DNA of 36,675 nt from Chloroflexota bacterium (lineage in GTDB: Bacteria > Chloroflexota > Dehalococcoidia > JACQUA01): assembly GCA_016210565.1 (NCBI GenBank), contig JACQUA010000314.1, forward strand, positions 1-36,675, given 5' to 3'. Numbering within the stretch: position 1 is the stretch's first letter; every line of letters starts with the position of its first letter. This document shows positions 15,638 through 24,410 of this stretch, in pieces. The notes beneath the pieces are model-generated. The model made no database searches. It saw only the letters and a list, made by a program, of their open reading frames with translations, and had not been told where the DNA came from. Position numbers and translations under genes: made by a program.

Positions 15638-15678
15638 TCCCGTGAGGTTGAAAGCCAACAAGGAAGGAGAGTTGACAC

Positions 15679-16203
15679 ATGCCTGAGAAGTGGGTTTCTG
15701 TGGTGTTTGCTGTTGTGTTTTTATTCTTCGGTCTCGGCTGCGGGCCGGGGCAACCAACTCCGGCCACACCAGCGCCTGCTAAACCTGCAACTGAAGTAGC
15801 CACCAAAGCTGCCTGGCACCAGGAATGGGAAAAAGCCCTCGTTGCAGCGAAGCAGGAAGGGGTTGTAACCATCAGCACTCTTGCATCCCCCGACCAAAGG
15901 GAAGTATGGCGCGACGGCTTCAAGAAGGCTTATGGAATCGAGGTGGAATTTATTACTGCTGCAGCGAACGCTCAACTCTTTGAGAGAATCCTCACAGAGC
16001 GGCGGGCTGGTTTATATTTGCGCGACATTGTGATGAGCGGAGCCGGGAGCTATTTTACAATGCTTAAGCCCCAGGGAGTTCTCGATCCGGTAAAACCGCA
16101 ACTATTGCTACCTGAGGTATTAGACCATAAGGTCTGGTATGGAGGCAGTTTGCCTTTTCTGGTCGGGTTGCGGGTCTGTGCCGATGAATACCGCCCTGGT
16201 TGA
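15679..16203 (+). pseudogene. Truncated solute-binding lipoprotein, paralog 3
   Basis: The 174-residue frame matches the first half of the proteins at 5827 and 8434. It has a lipoprotein leader with Cys21 (FGLGC), AAWHQEWEKALVAAKQEG, ILTERRAGLYLRDIVMSG and LLLPEVLDHKVWYGGSLPF. After SLPF the frame slips into an unrelated tail (VGLRVCADEYRPG). In another frame NTALVEIEKI follows at once; this corresponds to the INTTMV/INTDLV segment of the paralogs, so an internal deletion with frameshift has occurred. The second lobe is missing altogether. The signal and promoter are intact, so a half-domain lipoprotein may still be made. Confidence 0.85.
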
Positions 16204-16230
16204 GATTGAGAAGATCCAGGAGGGACCGGA

Positions 16231-16791
16231 ATGCAAGTAGGTTTCTACTTTGACCAGACCCGTTGCACCGGGTGTTATACCTGTGTCGTGGCCTGCAAAG
16301 ACTGGCACGACGTACCAGCCGGGCCGGCAAGCTGGAGAAGCGTGGCATGTATCGAGCAGGGCACGTTCCCCGATGTGTTCGTCGCCTTTCTCTCCAGTGC
16401 CTGCTATCACTGCGCCGAACCGGCCTGCGTTTCCGCCTGCCCGGCTAACGCCATCAGTAAGCGACAGCAGGATGGCATCGTAGTGGTGGATCCGGGAATG
16501 TGTCTGGGTAAAGATAATTGCGACCTGTGTCTCAAGGCTTGTCCGTATGACACGCCCCAGTTCGGGGCCGAGGAAAACGCCGGGATGCAGAAATGCGATC
16601 TATGCATCGACCGGCTGGCTGAGAACAAGCCCCCTATCTGTGTCGCCGGCTGCCCCATGCGGGCCCTGGACGCCGGCGACATGGACCGGCTAAGTGAGAA
16701 ATACGGCGGCATCAAAGAGGCGGTGGGCCTGACCTACGCTGCGAATCTGAAACCATCTATAGTGGTGAAACCGAAGCCGCATCCCAAATAG
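16231..16791 (+). CDS. Four-cluster 4Fe-4S ferredoxin subunit (DmsB-like)
   Basis: This 186-residue protein has four Cys clusters of the DmsB/NrfC/PhsB type: CTGCYTCVVACKDWH, CYHCAEPACVSACP, CLGKDNCDLCLKACP and CDLCIDRL with CVAGCP. Such proteins carry electrons between a molybdopterin catalytic subunit and a membrane anchor. Neither partner is in the window, so it is an orphan here. GGAGGGA lies directly upstream of ATG 16231. The gene abuts the truncated binding-protein gene and probably shares its promoter. No Tat signal is seen, so any export would depend on a partner. Confidence 0.9.
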   Translation: MQVGFYFDQTRCTGCYTCVVACKDWHDVPAGPASWRSVACIEQGTFPDVFVAFLSSACYHCAEPACVSACPANAISKRQQDGIVVVDPGMCLGKDNCDLCLKACPYDTPQFGAEENAGMQKCDLCIDRLAENKPPICVAGCPMRALDAGDMDRLSEKYGGIKEAVGLTYAANLKPSIVVKPKPHPK

Positions 16792-16824
16792 CCCGAATTG
16801 GGCATCGGCGGGGTGGAGAAACCC

Positions 16825-17256
16825 GTAGGGTGGGTTAAGCGCAATCGGGTGGTGCCGTGCGGAGTGGTTGCGCGAACCCACCAGCAAGACGAAATTCCAA
16901 ATCCCAAGCACCAAATTCCAAACAATCACCCATGCGCCGATGGCGCACCATGAAGGATGAAAATGTCATTCTGAGCAAAGCGAGCGCAGCGAGCGTAGTC
17001 GAAGAATCTTTCGGGGCGGGACGCGGGACGAAAGACCCTTCGACTTCGCTCAGAGTGACAGCCTATTTTCAGAGCAAATTTAAAATCCCAATGGTCAAAC
17101 CCCAAAACGGGTCCCCTCGGTTTTTTCATTTGGAATTTGGTCATTGGAGCATTCGTCATTCGATCGTCATTCGCCCCCGATCAAGTCGGGGGTCGTCATT
17201 CGTCATTTCGCGTGGTGGGTTCGTCCCGACTACCATCGGGGCTTAACCCACCCTAC
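16825..17256. repeat. Repeat island bounded by a 16-bp inverted repeat
   Basis: GTAGGGTGGGTTAAGC (16825-16840) and its perfect reverse complement (17241-17256) bound 432 bp with no credible gene. Inside are CGAACCCACC/GGTGGGTTCG palindromes, a GTCATTCTGAGCAAAGCGAG element with its inverted end CGACTTCGCTCAGAGTGACA, and several GTCATTC motifs around CCCGATCAAGTCGGGG. It looks like nested insertion of short repeats. Confidence 0.7.
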
Positions 17257-17272
17257 ATAGAGGGAAACTCCC

Positions 17273-18004
17273 TCAAAACATTATCCGGCTGTCCAGGTTG
17301 AAGATCTGGCCGGAGACGTTCCGCATCCCCGCCAGGTAGACGTAGAAGTCGGCGACTTCCTCAGCATCCTGTATCCGTTTCAGCAGGCTCTCCTGGATAT
17401 TCCTGTCCACCACATCCCCCGGGTGGGCCACCCGCCCCGGATTGACCACATTCACCTTGATGTTGTATTCCCCCAACTCCAGTGCGGCCACCTTCATCAG
17501 CCCGTACAGTCCGGCCTTGGATGTCCCGTAGCTGCCGGCCCTGGTCCTTCCGGTGGTACCTATGTTCGACCCCATGATGATGATGTGCCCATCCCTCTGC
17601 TCCATCATCGGCCCGGCTACGGCTTTGATGCAGTGAAACGTTCCTTTCAGGTTGGTTTCGATTACCAGGTCCCAGTCCTCGTCGGTATGTTCAATCAGCA
17701 GCTTTTCCTTTCTGGTGCCCGAAAGCCTCCCCAGCCCCTGTCCCCCGACCGCCGCCAGCACGTCTATCCGCTTCCACCCGGCGATGGTGTCCTGTACCAT
17801 CGCCTTGACCCTGTCGAAGTCCCGTATGTCCGCCGCGTAGGGAACGGCCTGCCCCGGCCCTTCGTTGATCGATGCCGCCAGCCTGTCCAACGGCTCCGCC
17901 CGCAGGTCGCTGACCACGACTCTGTATCCCGCTTTGCCGAAGGCCCTGGCAATGGTCTCCCCCAGCACCCCCGCCGCCCCGGTTACAATGGCTACCTTGT
18001 CCAT
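17273..18004 (-). CDS. Short-chain dehydrogenase/reductase
   Basis: This 243-residue classical SDR has the cofactor loop TGAAGVLG (8-15), Asp33 after the second strand, an active-site tetrad of Asn118, Ser146 (IIMGSNIG), Tyr159 and Lys163 (SYGTSKAG), and the usual VNPGRV segment. The normal NNAG motif is replaced by AAVGGQG (84-90). A FabG-like NAD(P)-dependent alcohol or 3-oxoacyl oxidoreductase role is likely; the substrate is unknown. AAGGAAGG precedes the ATG. It lies on the same strand as, and about 220 bp downstream of, the aryl-acid ligase gene, so the two may act in one pathway. Confidence 0.9.
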   Translation of the reverse strand: MDKVAIVTGAAGVLGETIARAFGKAGYRVVVSDLRAEPLDRLAASINEGPGQAVPYAADIRDFDRVKAMVQDTIAGWKRIDVLAAVGGQGLGRLSGTRKEKLLIEHTDEDWDLVIETNLKGTFHCIKAVAGPMMEQRDGHIIIMGSNIGTTGRTRAGSYGTSKAGLYGLMKVAALELGEYNIKVNVVNPGRVAHPGDVVDRNIQESLLKRIQDAEEVADFYVYLAGMRNVSGQIFNLDSRIMF

Positions 18005-18039
18005 ATTCCTTCCTTAACCGGACCAAATTGAACGAGGAA

Positions 18040-18112
18040 CCGCGAATGGACACGAATAAACACGAAATGAAAACACAAGCTATTCGTGTCCATTCGTGTT
18101 AATTCGTGGCTA
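18040..18112. repeat. CACGAATAAACAC inverted repeat
   Basis: GAATGGACACGAATAAACAC is followed after a short loop by GTGTCCATTCGTGTTAATTC. It could fold into a long hairpin between two minus-strand genes. The same family is at 2078-2106 and 2174-2203. A second palindrome with GCAGGC/GCCTGC follows near 18180-18200. Confidence 0.65.
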
Positions 18113-18221
18113 GAGACGCCCCTGTTTCTCTTTCCGTGATCTCCAATTTGTGATCCTGGCATGGCTGCGGTACGGCTCTCGCAGGCACGGAGGCCTGCGG
18201 TACCGGGGCTGCAATCCGGCC

Positions 18222-20006
18222 CTACCCCGGGGAGCCCGTGAAATCTATCTTGACTTTGCCAGTCCGGATATCGTCCACCGTCAACTTGTCCTTCGCCAGG
18301 AACTCGTCGCCCAGCGCCACGTCGATCAGGCCCTCTTCAAGCAGCCTGTAGGTAACAAAGCCCCGCAGTAGCCGCTTGTCAATCTTGTTCACCGGCGTCA
18401 GCGGCCAGCCTTGCGCCACCTCCAGCCTCTCCGGCCACTGGTACACCGCCACCCCCTGCTCCTTCATGAACTGCTGCACTTCGGCGAAAGTGATCGTTTG
18501 CCCCCCGGTCGCCTGGATGAAGGCGCACAGCTTCTCCCCCAGCTTCGCGTCGGGCATCCCGACCACCGCGGCATTGGCCACGCGCGGATGTTTCATCAGC
18601 CAGCCTTCCACCGGTTCGGGATAGACATTCTCGCCGCCGCGGATGATCATGTCCTTCTTGCGCCCCTCCACCACGTAGCGGCCGTCGGGCCTGACGGACA
18701 TCAGGTCGCCGGTATGGAAAAAGCCCTGCTCATCAAAGGACTTCGCGGTTTCTTCCGGGTTCCGGAAATACCCCTTGAAGGTCATCATCGGCCCCCTCAC
18801 CACCAGCTCCCCGACGGCGCCGGGCGGCACCTCCCCGTTATCGTTGTCCACCAGCTTTATCGTTACCAGCTCATCGGTGAGGATGGGCCGGCCGACGGTA
18901 TTCAACTGGGCCTCTTTCGGACTGTCCCAGCGGGTGGCGATGACCGGCCCTTCGGTCATGCCGAAGGTGTTGCAGAAGCTCACCCCCAGCTTTTCGATGC
19001 ACCAGCGGACTATCTCCGGCTTGGCCTTCTGGGCACCGCAGGCAACAATCTTGAGAGAGCTCAGGTCATATTTCTTCATCACCTCTCCGGCTTCCATCCA
19101 GTAGCTGATCAGCACCGGCACCAGGTCTACATTGGTCACCCGGTGCTTCTCGATTATCCTGAAATGGTCTTCCGGCCTGGTGGACTTGGTGATGACCGTG
19201 ACGCCGCCGCGCAGGAACATGGGCCCGGCGATATCCGAAATGGGCATATTGTGCGCCACCGGTGGGATGCAGAGGCAAACGGATTCGTCGGTATTGCCCT
19301 CGCGGCGACCGACATAGTCCCAGATATAGATATAGTCGTTGTGGGTGCGAGGAATCCCCTTGGGCAGCCCGGTGGTGCCACCGGAAAGCTGCTCCACCAC
19401 GATATCGTTGGGGTCCGGCTTGAACTGCGCCAGGTGGTCTTTCGGATAATTCTCCTCTATTCGTTCCTCGAGAAGCTTCTCGATGGAAGTCCAGCCGCCC
19501 ACCGGCGGACCGCCCAGGGTGCAAAAATGCTTCAAAATGGGCGTATCGGAACGGAACTCCCGCACCATCCCGACATAATCGAACTTCTCCCCTACCGGGA
19601 CCACAATGGCTTTGGCCTCGTGAAGACTGGCCAGGTATGATACTTCCTTCCTCCGGTGGCGAGGCAGGCCCATGACCGGGATGACGCCGATCCTGGCCAG
19701 GCCGAACAACAGGAAATAGAACTCCACCACGTTCGGCGTGATCATCACCACAAAATCACCGTACTCCAGTCCCAGCCTCTTGAAATGCAGGGCCAGGCGG
19801 TCCGCTTTCTGTGCCAGCTCCAGCCAGGTCACCGACCGGGTATCATCGATGACCGCCGGCTTATCGGGAATGTTGGCCACGTTCCGGTCGAGGATGTCTC
19901 CGAAGGTCAGGTTGCGCCAGATGCCCCGGGAGACATATTGCTTGATTTCCTCCCGGGAAAAGGGATACCAGCCTTTGACGATTTCCCTGTGGGTCTTTCT
20001 CTCCAT
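18222..20006 (-). CDS. Aryl-acid AMP ligase (EntE/DhbE-like)
   Basis: This 594-residue adenylate-forming enzyme activates a carboxylic acid with ATP. Core motifs: phosphate loop LSGGTTGLPKG (208-217), FGMTEG (348-353), HTGDL (431-435), GRKKDMIIRGGENVYP, and the catalytic Lys541 in VNKIDK. IPRTHNDY after the phosphate loop and the His252-Asn253 pair in PPVAHNMP are features of 2,3-dihydroxybenzoate/salicylate ligases (EntE, DhbE), which suggests an aromatic acid substrate. No carrier protein, peptide synthetase or isochorismate synthase lies nearby, so a CoA ester is more likely than a siderophore. The last 50 residues extend beyond the usual end. Upstream ATG 20006 has a G-rich ribosome site. 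Confidence 0.87.
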   Translation of the reverse strand: MERKTHREIVKGWYPFSREEIKQYVSRGIWRNLTFGDILDRNVANIPDKPAVIDDTRSVTWLELAQKADRLALHFKRLGLEYGDFVVMITPNVVEFYFLLFGLARIGVIPVMGLPRHRRKEVSYLASLHEAKAIVVPVGEKFDYVGMVREFRSDTPILKHFCTLGGPPVGGWTSIEKLLEERIEENYPKDHLAQFKPDPNDIVVEQLSGGTTGLPKGIPRTHNDYIYIWDYVGRREGNTDESVCLCIPPVAHNMPISDIAGPMFLRGGVTVITKSTRPEDHFRIIEKHRVTNVDLVPVLISYWMEAGEVMKKYDLSSLKIVACGAQKAKPEIVRWCIEKLGVSFCNTFGMTEGPVIATRWDSPKEAQLNTVGRPILTDELVTIKLVDNDNGEVPPGAVGELVVRGPMMTFKGYFRNPEETAKSFDEQGFFHTGDLMSVRPDGRYVVEGRKKDMIIRGGENVYPEPVEGWLMKHPRVANAAVVGMPDAKLGEKLCAFIQATGGQTITFAEVQQFMKEQGVAVYQWPERLEVAQGWPLTPVNKIDKRLLRGFVTYRLLEEGLIDVALGDEFLAKDKLTVDDIRTGKVKIDFTGSPG

Positions 20007-20115
20007 GGGCCGAACCCCCTTTTTGGAATCCAGACCGCCGGCCGGCGGTCGTTTTGCACCCCGGCGCTTCGTTTCTTAAACGGGCGTCGCCGTTAGCCAC
20101 CCGTAGCCGCACCCT

Positions 20116-20265
20116 TTAAGGGTGCGCCACAAGCCTGCCTACCAACCCCGCTCGAAGCGGCGCTCTCTTATCAAGCTCCTCAGAAAGTTTGCGCCCCTCA
20201 GGGACATAGCGCCGCACCAACGCCTGGGCGCGACGGATGGCCTGCCGCATGGTAACGACCTTCAT
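20116..20265 (-). pseudogene. Possible antitoxin fragment
   Basis: From ATG 20265 a short peptide reads MKVVTMRQAIRRAQALVRRY then VPEGRKLSEEL, resembling the C-terminal tail of small AbrB/MazE-like or related antitoxins. Removing one G near the EEL codons would give EELIRERRFERGW and a stop, a more typical ending, so a frameshift is suspected. No DNA-binding domain and no toxin are adjacent. A weak call. Confidence 0.25.
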
Positions 20266-20639
20266 TGCGCCCTCTTCAGGCGCCGGAACCGCTTCCTGGT
20301 GCGGCTTCACACCAGACGCCTTTCTGTACCGGGACAGGACAGCCGGCCTGTCCCCGTGCTGCAATCTCGTCTTCGCTTCGTCCATTTGCAACCTCTGGCG
20401 TAATCTACCATATTTCGGTCTTAATGGCAAAGAGAATTCCTCTCCCCCTTTTTCAAAGGGGGACTAAGGGGGATTTCGCCCGGCTGCCGCTATTCCACCA
20501 TTTTCTTTTCAGGATGTTGCACCGGCGTAAGGAAACTGCTAAGCTTCCACAGAGTCAGTGACTCCGCTGCACAAATTCCTTTGTGCCCTTTGCGTCTTTG
20601 TGTGAAACTATTCCTCATAATTGATGCGCTTGCACTAGC
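20266..20639. other. Spacer with a CCCCCTTTTTCAAAGGGGG repeat
   Basis: No gene is supported. The palindrome at 20444-20462 is repeated at 34367-34387. The remainder up to the AMP ligase start shows no recognisable promoter. Confidence 0.45.
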
Positions 20640-22295
20640 ATGGCCAGACCAACTCGCTATACCCCGGAGATGATAGAAGAATACACCCGGAAGGGTTACT
20701 GGACCGCGGGAACGCTCTCCACGGTCTGCCGGAGCAATGCCCGGGCCTTCCCTGACCGGGAAGCCCTGGTGGACTCCCGGACCCGCCTGACCTGGGGTCA
20801 GGTGGACGATTGCGTGGACAGCCTGGCCCTGGGGCTGATAGAGCTGGGCTTCCGGAAGGACGACCTCATCGTCACCCAGCTCCCCAATTTCGTGGAGCTC
20901 TACCTGTGGCGTGTGGCCAGCGAACGCGCCGGACTGCTCTGGCTCCCGGTTCTCAGAAGCTGGCGGCAGAAGGAGATGGAGACCCTCTTCCGGTCGGTCA
21001 GGCCTGCCGGGGTGGCCATCCCCCGGACTTTCCGGGACTTCGACCATTTCGCCATGATAAATGCCCTCCAGCCGGCCACGCCGGGATTGAAACATATCCT
21101 GGTGGTAGGTGATGAAGTTCCGGCCGGCGGGATTTCCGTCAAAGAAATCCTGCGCAAGAAAGCCGACAAGACGCGCCTGCCATCCCTGCTGAGGGACCGC
21201 GAATGCGCCTCCACCGAGTTCTCCCTGGTCCTGCCGACTACCGGGACGACCGGTTATCCGAGGTTCGTGGAGCACCCCATCTGCTCGCGCCTCAACCTGG
21301 GCCGGGCCTACGTGGACATCTTTGGGGTTACCACGGGGGACATCGTCGCCGCGCTGACGCCCGCGTCCGGCGGGCCGAACATGGCGGCCTACGTGGCCGC
21401 CCCCCTCGTTGGGGCCAAGATCGTCATGGAGGAGAGATTCGAGCCGGAAGAAGCCCTCCGGCTCATCGAAAGGGAAAAAGTCACCATCGCCTGCGCCGTG
21501 CCCGCCCAGTTGGCCATGATGGTGCAACACCCGCGCCTGTCCCGGTACGATCTGCGTTCGGTGCGCCTCTGGCACAGCGGGGGCGCCTATCTGCCCTATG
21601 AAATCGGCCTTGAGGTGGAGGAGAAGATGGGAGGAAAAGTCGTTCAAAGCCTGGGGGCGGTGGACTGGGGCAGCACCTCTACCACTCCCCCAGAAGCCAG
21701 CCGCCGCGTGCGTCTGACCACCGTTGGTAAGCCTGTCCCGGGCACCGACCTGAAAGTGGTGGATGAAGCCGGACGGGAGTTGCCCCGGGGCGAAGTCGGC
21801 GAGATCATGGGCAGGGGCGCGGGCTGCGCCTCCGGCTACTTCCTCGACCCACAGGCCACCTGCCAGGCATGGACCGCCGGCGGCTGGATCCGGCTGGGCG
21901 ACCTGGGCAAGTTCGACGACGAGGGGAACCTGATGGTGATGGGACGGAAGAAAGACATCATCATCCGGGGCGGCCAGAATATCTACCCGGGGGAGGTCGA
22001 GAACATCCTGGCCGGTCATCCCGCGGTATCCAGCGCGGCCCTGGCCGGCTACCCCGACGCGGTCATGGGCGAGCGCGTGTGCGCCTTCGTCGTGGTCAGA
22101 CCGGGGCGACGGTTCACCTTTGAAGACATGGTCGCTTTCTTGAAAGCCAACAACATCGCGTCCTACAAATTGCCGGAAAGGCTGGAGCTTCTGGAACAGA
22201 TGCCCCTGGCCGGGGAGCAAAAGATAGACAAGAAAGCGCTCAGGCAGAAGCTGGCTTCGAAAATGGCGACCCCCGACTTGATCGGGGGCGAATGA
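20640..22295 (+). CDS. Divergent AMP-dependent acyl/aryl ligase
   Basis: This 551-residue member of the adenylate-forming family is distant from the ligase at 18222. The phosphate loop reads LPTTGTTGYPR (198-208), with Arg208 where Lys is usual. The FGxTE motif is replaced by LGAVDWGS (338-345). The hinge GRKKDIIIRGGQNIYP and the catalytic Lys528 (EQKIDKK) are kept, so adenylation is still plausible. The His of the aryl-acid pocket is not present at GGPN. The last residues ATPDLIGGE are encoded by dispersed repeat sequence. It is transcribed with the flavoprotein and ferredoxin genes that follow, which suggests activation of the acid those proteins reduce or oxidise; this is inference. Confidence 0.85.
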   Translation: MARPTRYTPEMIEEYTRKGYWTAGTLSTVCRSNARAFPDREALVDSRTRLTWGQVDDCVDSLALGLIELGFRKDDLIVTQLPNFVELYLWRVASERAGLLWLPVLRSWRQKEMETLFRSVRPAGVAIPRTFRDFDHFAMINALQPATPGLKHILVVGDEVPAGGISVKEILRKKADKTRLPSLLRDRECASTEFSLVLPTTGTTGYPRFVEHPICSRLNLGRAYVDIFGVTTGDIVAALTPASGGPNMAAYVAAPLVGAKIVMEERFEPEEALRLIEREKVTIACAVPAQLAMMVQHPRLSRYDLRSVRLWHSGGAYLPYEIGLEVEEKMGGKVVQSLGAVDWGSTSTTPPEASRRVRLTTVGKPVPGTDLKVVDEAGRELPRGEVGEIMGRGAGCASGYFLDPQATCQAWTAGGWIRLGDLGKFDDEGNLMVMGRKKDIIIRGGQNIYPGEVENILAGHPAVSSAALAGYPDAVMGERVCAFVVVRPGRRFTFEDMVAFLKANNIASYKLPERLELLEQMPLAGEQKIDKKALRQKLASKMATPDLIGGE

Positions 22296-22506
22296 CGAAC
22301 GACCAATCAAAGGGGGAATGACGAAGTCCGAATGACGAATGACCAATGAGGAATGTGGTTCCGACTTTAGACATTCGACATTTGAACATTGATTCGTCAT
22401 TCGAATTTCGTCATTCGTCATTCCCTGGTCATTCGTCATTCCCCGGTCATTCGTCATTCCCCGGTCATTCGTCATTCGAATTTCGTCATTCGTCACCTGG
22501 CCTGCC
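22296..22506. repeat. GTCATTC repeat array
   Basis: The gap consists of GAATGACGAATGACC-type units (22320-22350) and the inverse GGTCATTCGTCATTC units (22380-22500), including about three tandem 18-bp units TCATTCGTCATTCCCCGG. The halves could pair into a large hairpin. No gene. Confidence 0.8.
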
Positions 22507-24198
22507 ATGACCACGCTGAGTTCCACCCCACAGCGTACCGTTGCAACCGATGTCCTGATTATCGGCGGGGGGATTGCCGGCCTTTTCGCGGCCATAAAAG
22601 CCACGGAAGCCGCTCCATCCCTCAGGGTCCTACTCGTCGATAAATGCTACCCGGGCGTCAGCGGCTCATCCGTCTTCGCCGCCGGCGTCCTCCCCAACTG
22701 GCAGCCGGGCGACGAGCTGGACGCCTACGTGCGCGAAATAATCGTCGACAATGCGGAATACCTCATCGACCAAGACTACGCCGCTATGGCGGTCAGGGAG
22801 TCCTACGACAGGTTCCTGGACCTGGTGCAGTTCGGCGTAACCTTTCAAAAAGACGAAGACGGCCGCGTCAAGAGGATACCCGCCCTGTCCTGCCGATACG
22901 GGCGGTGTTCTCCCTACGAGGGCGGTGTGCAGCTCACCTGGAAGGTGCGGGCCGAAGGCGAAAAGCGCGGGGCGCGGTTCCTGGACAGGATCTTCATCAC
23001 CGACCTGCTGATGGAAGACGGGGTATGCCGGGGCGCGGCTGGCTTTCATACCTCCACTGGCGAGTTCCACGTCTTTCCCGCCCGGTCGACCATAATCGCG
23101 ACGGGGAGCATCTTCTTCAGCCGCACCCAGATGGGCACGTCCGGGACCACCGGCGACGGCACGGCGGCAGCCTTCCGCGCCGGGGCGCTGATGCGCAACG
23201 CTGAGCAGGTCTGGGCGACGGTGGGGCCGGCCCGCATGGCTTCGCCGGGTCTGCACGTCATTTTCGGCAACGGCGGCATCCTGGTGAACTCCGGGGGCGA
23301 GCGCTTCATGGAGAAATACAACCCCGTTTTGCTGGAAGAGGCCAGGAGGTTCGAGCTGGCCAGGGCCATCCTGCAGGAATGGCGCGAGGGCCGCGGACCC
23401 TGCTGGCTCGATTGCCGGCGTCTGCCGCCCGAAAGGCTGGCTACTATCAAGACTTCCCTCCCGTTGTTCACCGCCGGGCTGAAGACTTTGGGCCTGGACC
23501 TGGCCGCCGATTTGATTGAGTTCGTCCCTTATGGCCTTTCCCTGCTGCACACGGGCGGCATCCGCATCGACGACGCTGACGGCCGGGTCGGGATACGCGG
23601 CCTGTGGGTGGTAGGAGGGGCGGGTGACTTCTGCGGCGGCGCCGAGTCCACCGCGGCGACCACTCTGACCGGCTCGGCGGTCCAGGGGGCAAGGGCGGGG
23701 CGGCGGGCGGCGGAGCACGCCGGCGGCGCGCCCCAGAATAATTTCAGTTTCAGTGGGACCAACATTGGACTACTGAAGGAGGCAACTTATCAACCTTTGC
23801 GCGCTCCCGGCGGCCCCGGCCTGGAGGCCGGCCGGGCCTACCAGGAGCTCTGTGAACTCATGCTCAGATACGTAAATCTTTTGAAAGACGAGGCTATGCT
23901 AAAGGAGGCCATCGCCGCCATCGAACGGCTCAAGGACCAGTTTGGACAGGGCAGGGCGTCGGATATCAGGGAGCTGCAGAAGGTCCACGAGGTCAGGAAC
24001 ATGCTGCAAATCAGCGAAGCTATCGCCAGGTCAGCCCTGCTGCGCACCGAGAGCCGCCGCGCCCACTACCGCCTCGATTACCCGCAGCGCGACGATCAGA
24101 ACTGGCTCAAATGGACCACCGCCCGGATCGTGGATGGCCGCATCGAGGTTGCAACTGAAGACATTCCCATCAACCGATGGAAGTACCGGCCTGAATAG
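22507..24198 (+). CDS. FAD-dependent oxidoreductase, fumarate reductase/AprA-like
   Basis: This 563-residue flavoprotein has an N-terminal FAD motif, VLIIGGGIAGLFAAI (Gly20, 22, 25), and the layout of the succinate dehydrogenase/fumarate reductase/adenylylsulfate reductase A family. A central capping domain is followed by GGIRIDDADGRVGIRGLWVV, then AESTAATTLTGSAVQG for FAD closure and a helical C-terminal domain. Together with the small two-cluster ferredoxin downstream it recalls AprA-AprB. Residues diagnostic for sulfur chemistry could not be verified, and the ligase context favours an organic substrate. No twin-arginine signal is present, so it is cytoplasmic. Confidence 0.87.
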   Translation: MTTLSSTPQRTVATDVLIIGGGIAGLFAAIKATEAAPSLRVLLVDKCYPGVSGSSVFAAGVLPNWQPGDELDAYVREIIVDNAEYLIDQDYAAMAVRESYDRFLDLVQFGVTFQKDEDGRVKRIPALSCRYGRCSPYEGGVQLTWKVRAEGEKRGARFLDRIFITDLLMEDGVCRGAAGFHTSTGEFHVFPARSTIIATGSIFFSRTQMGTSGTTGDGTAAAFRAGALMRNAEQVWATVGPARMASPGLHVIFGNGGILVNSGGERFMEKYNPVLLEEARRFELARAILQEWREGRGPCWLDCRRLPPERLATIKTSLPLFTAGLKTLGLDLAADLIEFVPYGLSLLHTGGIRIDDADGRVGIRGLWVVGGAGDFCGGAESTAATTLTGSAVQGARAGRRAAEHAGGAPQNNFSFSGTNIGLLKEATYQPLRAPGGPGLEAGRAYQELCELMLRYVNLLKDEAMLKEAIAAIERLKDQFGQGRASDIRELQKVHEVRNMLQISEAIARSALLRTESRRAHYRLDYPQRDDQNWLKWTTARIVDGRIEVATEDIPINRWKYRPE

Positions 24199-24410
24199 AA
24201 GAGCAAGGAAACCCGAATGACGAATGACCAATTGTGAATGTAGTATGCGGTTTTTCAACATTCGTCATTCGTAATTGATTCGTCATTCGGGTTTCGTCAT
24301 TCGTCATTCGTTTGGTCATTCGTCATTCGGACTTCGTCATTGAGATAACCGCGCACAGGCACGGTGGCCTGTGATACCGTTTGGTCATTCGTCATTCGTA
24401 ATTCGCAAAG
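24199..24410. repeat. GTCATTC repeat array
   Basis: Repeat units GAATGACGAATGACC (24217-24231) and inverse TTCGTCATTCGTCATTCG (24293-24340) fill the space between the flavoprotein and ferredoxin genes. There is also a GCACAGGCACGGTGGCCTGT palindrome near 24351-24372. No gene. Confidence 0.8.

Noticed and set aside
18411..19640. Long plus-strand frame (409 codons)
   Set aside because: It is antisense to the aryl-acid ligase, whose motifs are complete. The plus-strand translation is His/Pro/Arg-rich with no domain pattern.
22380..22500. Tandem units suggestive of a CRISPR array
   Set aside because: Units are about 18 bp, nearly contiguous, with no unique spacers and no cas genes. They are dispersed intergenic repeats.
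20490..22604. Long minus-strand frame (704 codons)
   Set aside because: It is a shadow of the second AMP ligase, running through repeat sequence at one end. No recognisable domain.
22666..23718. Minus-strand frame over the flavoprotein gene
   Set aside because: GC-rich antisense frame of low complexity; the plus-strand FAD motifs are clear.
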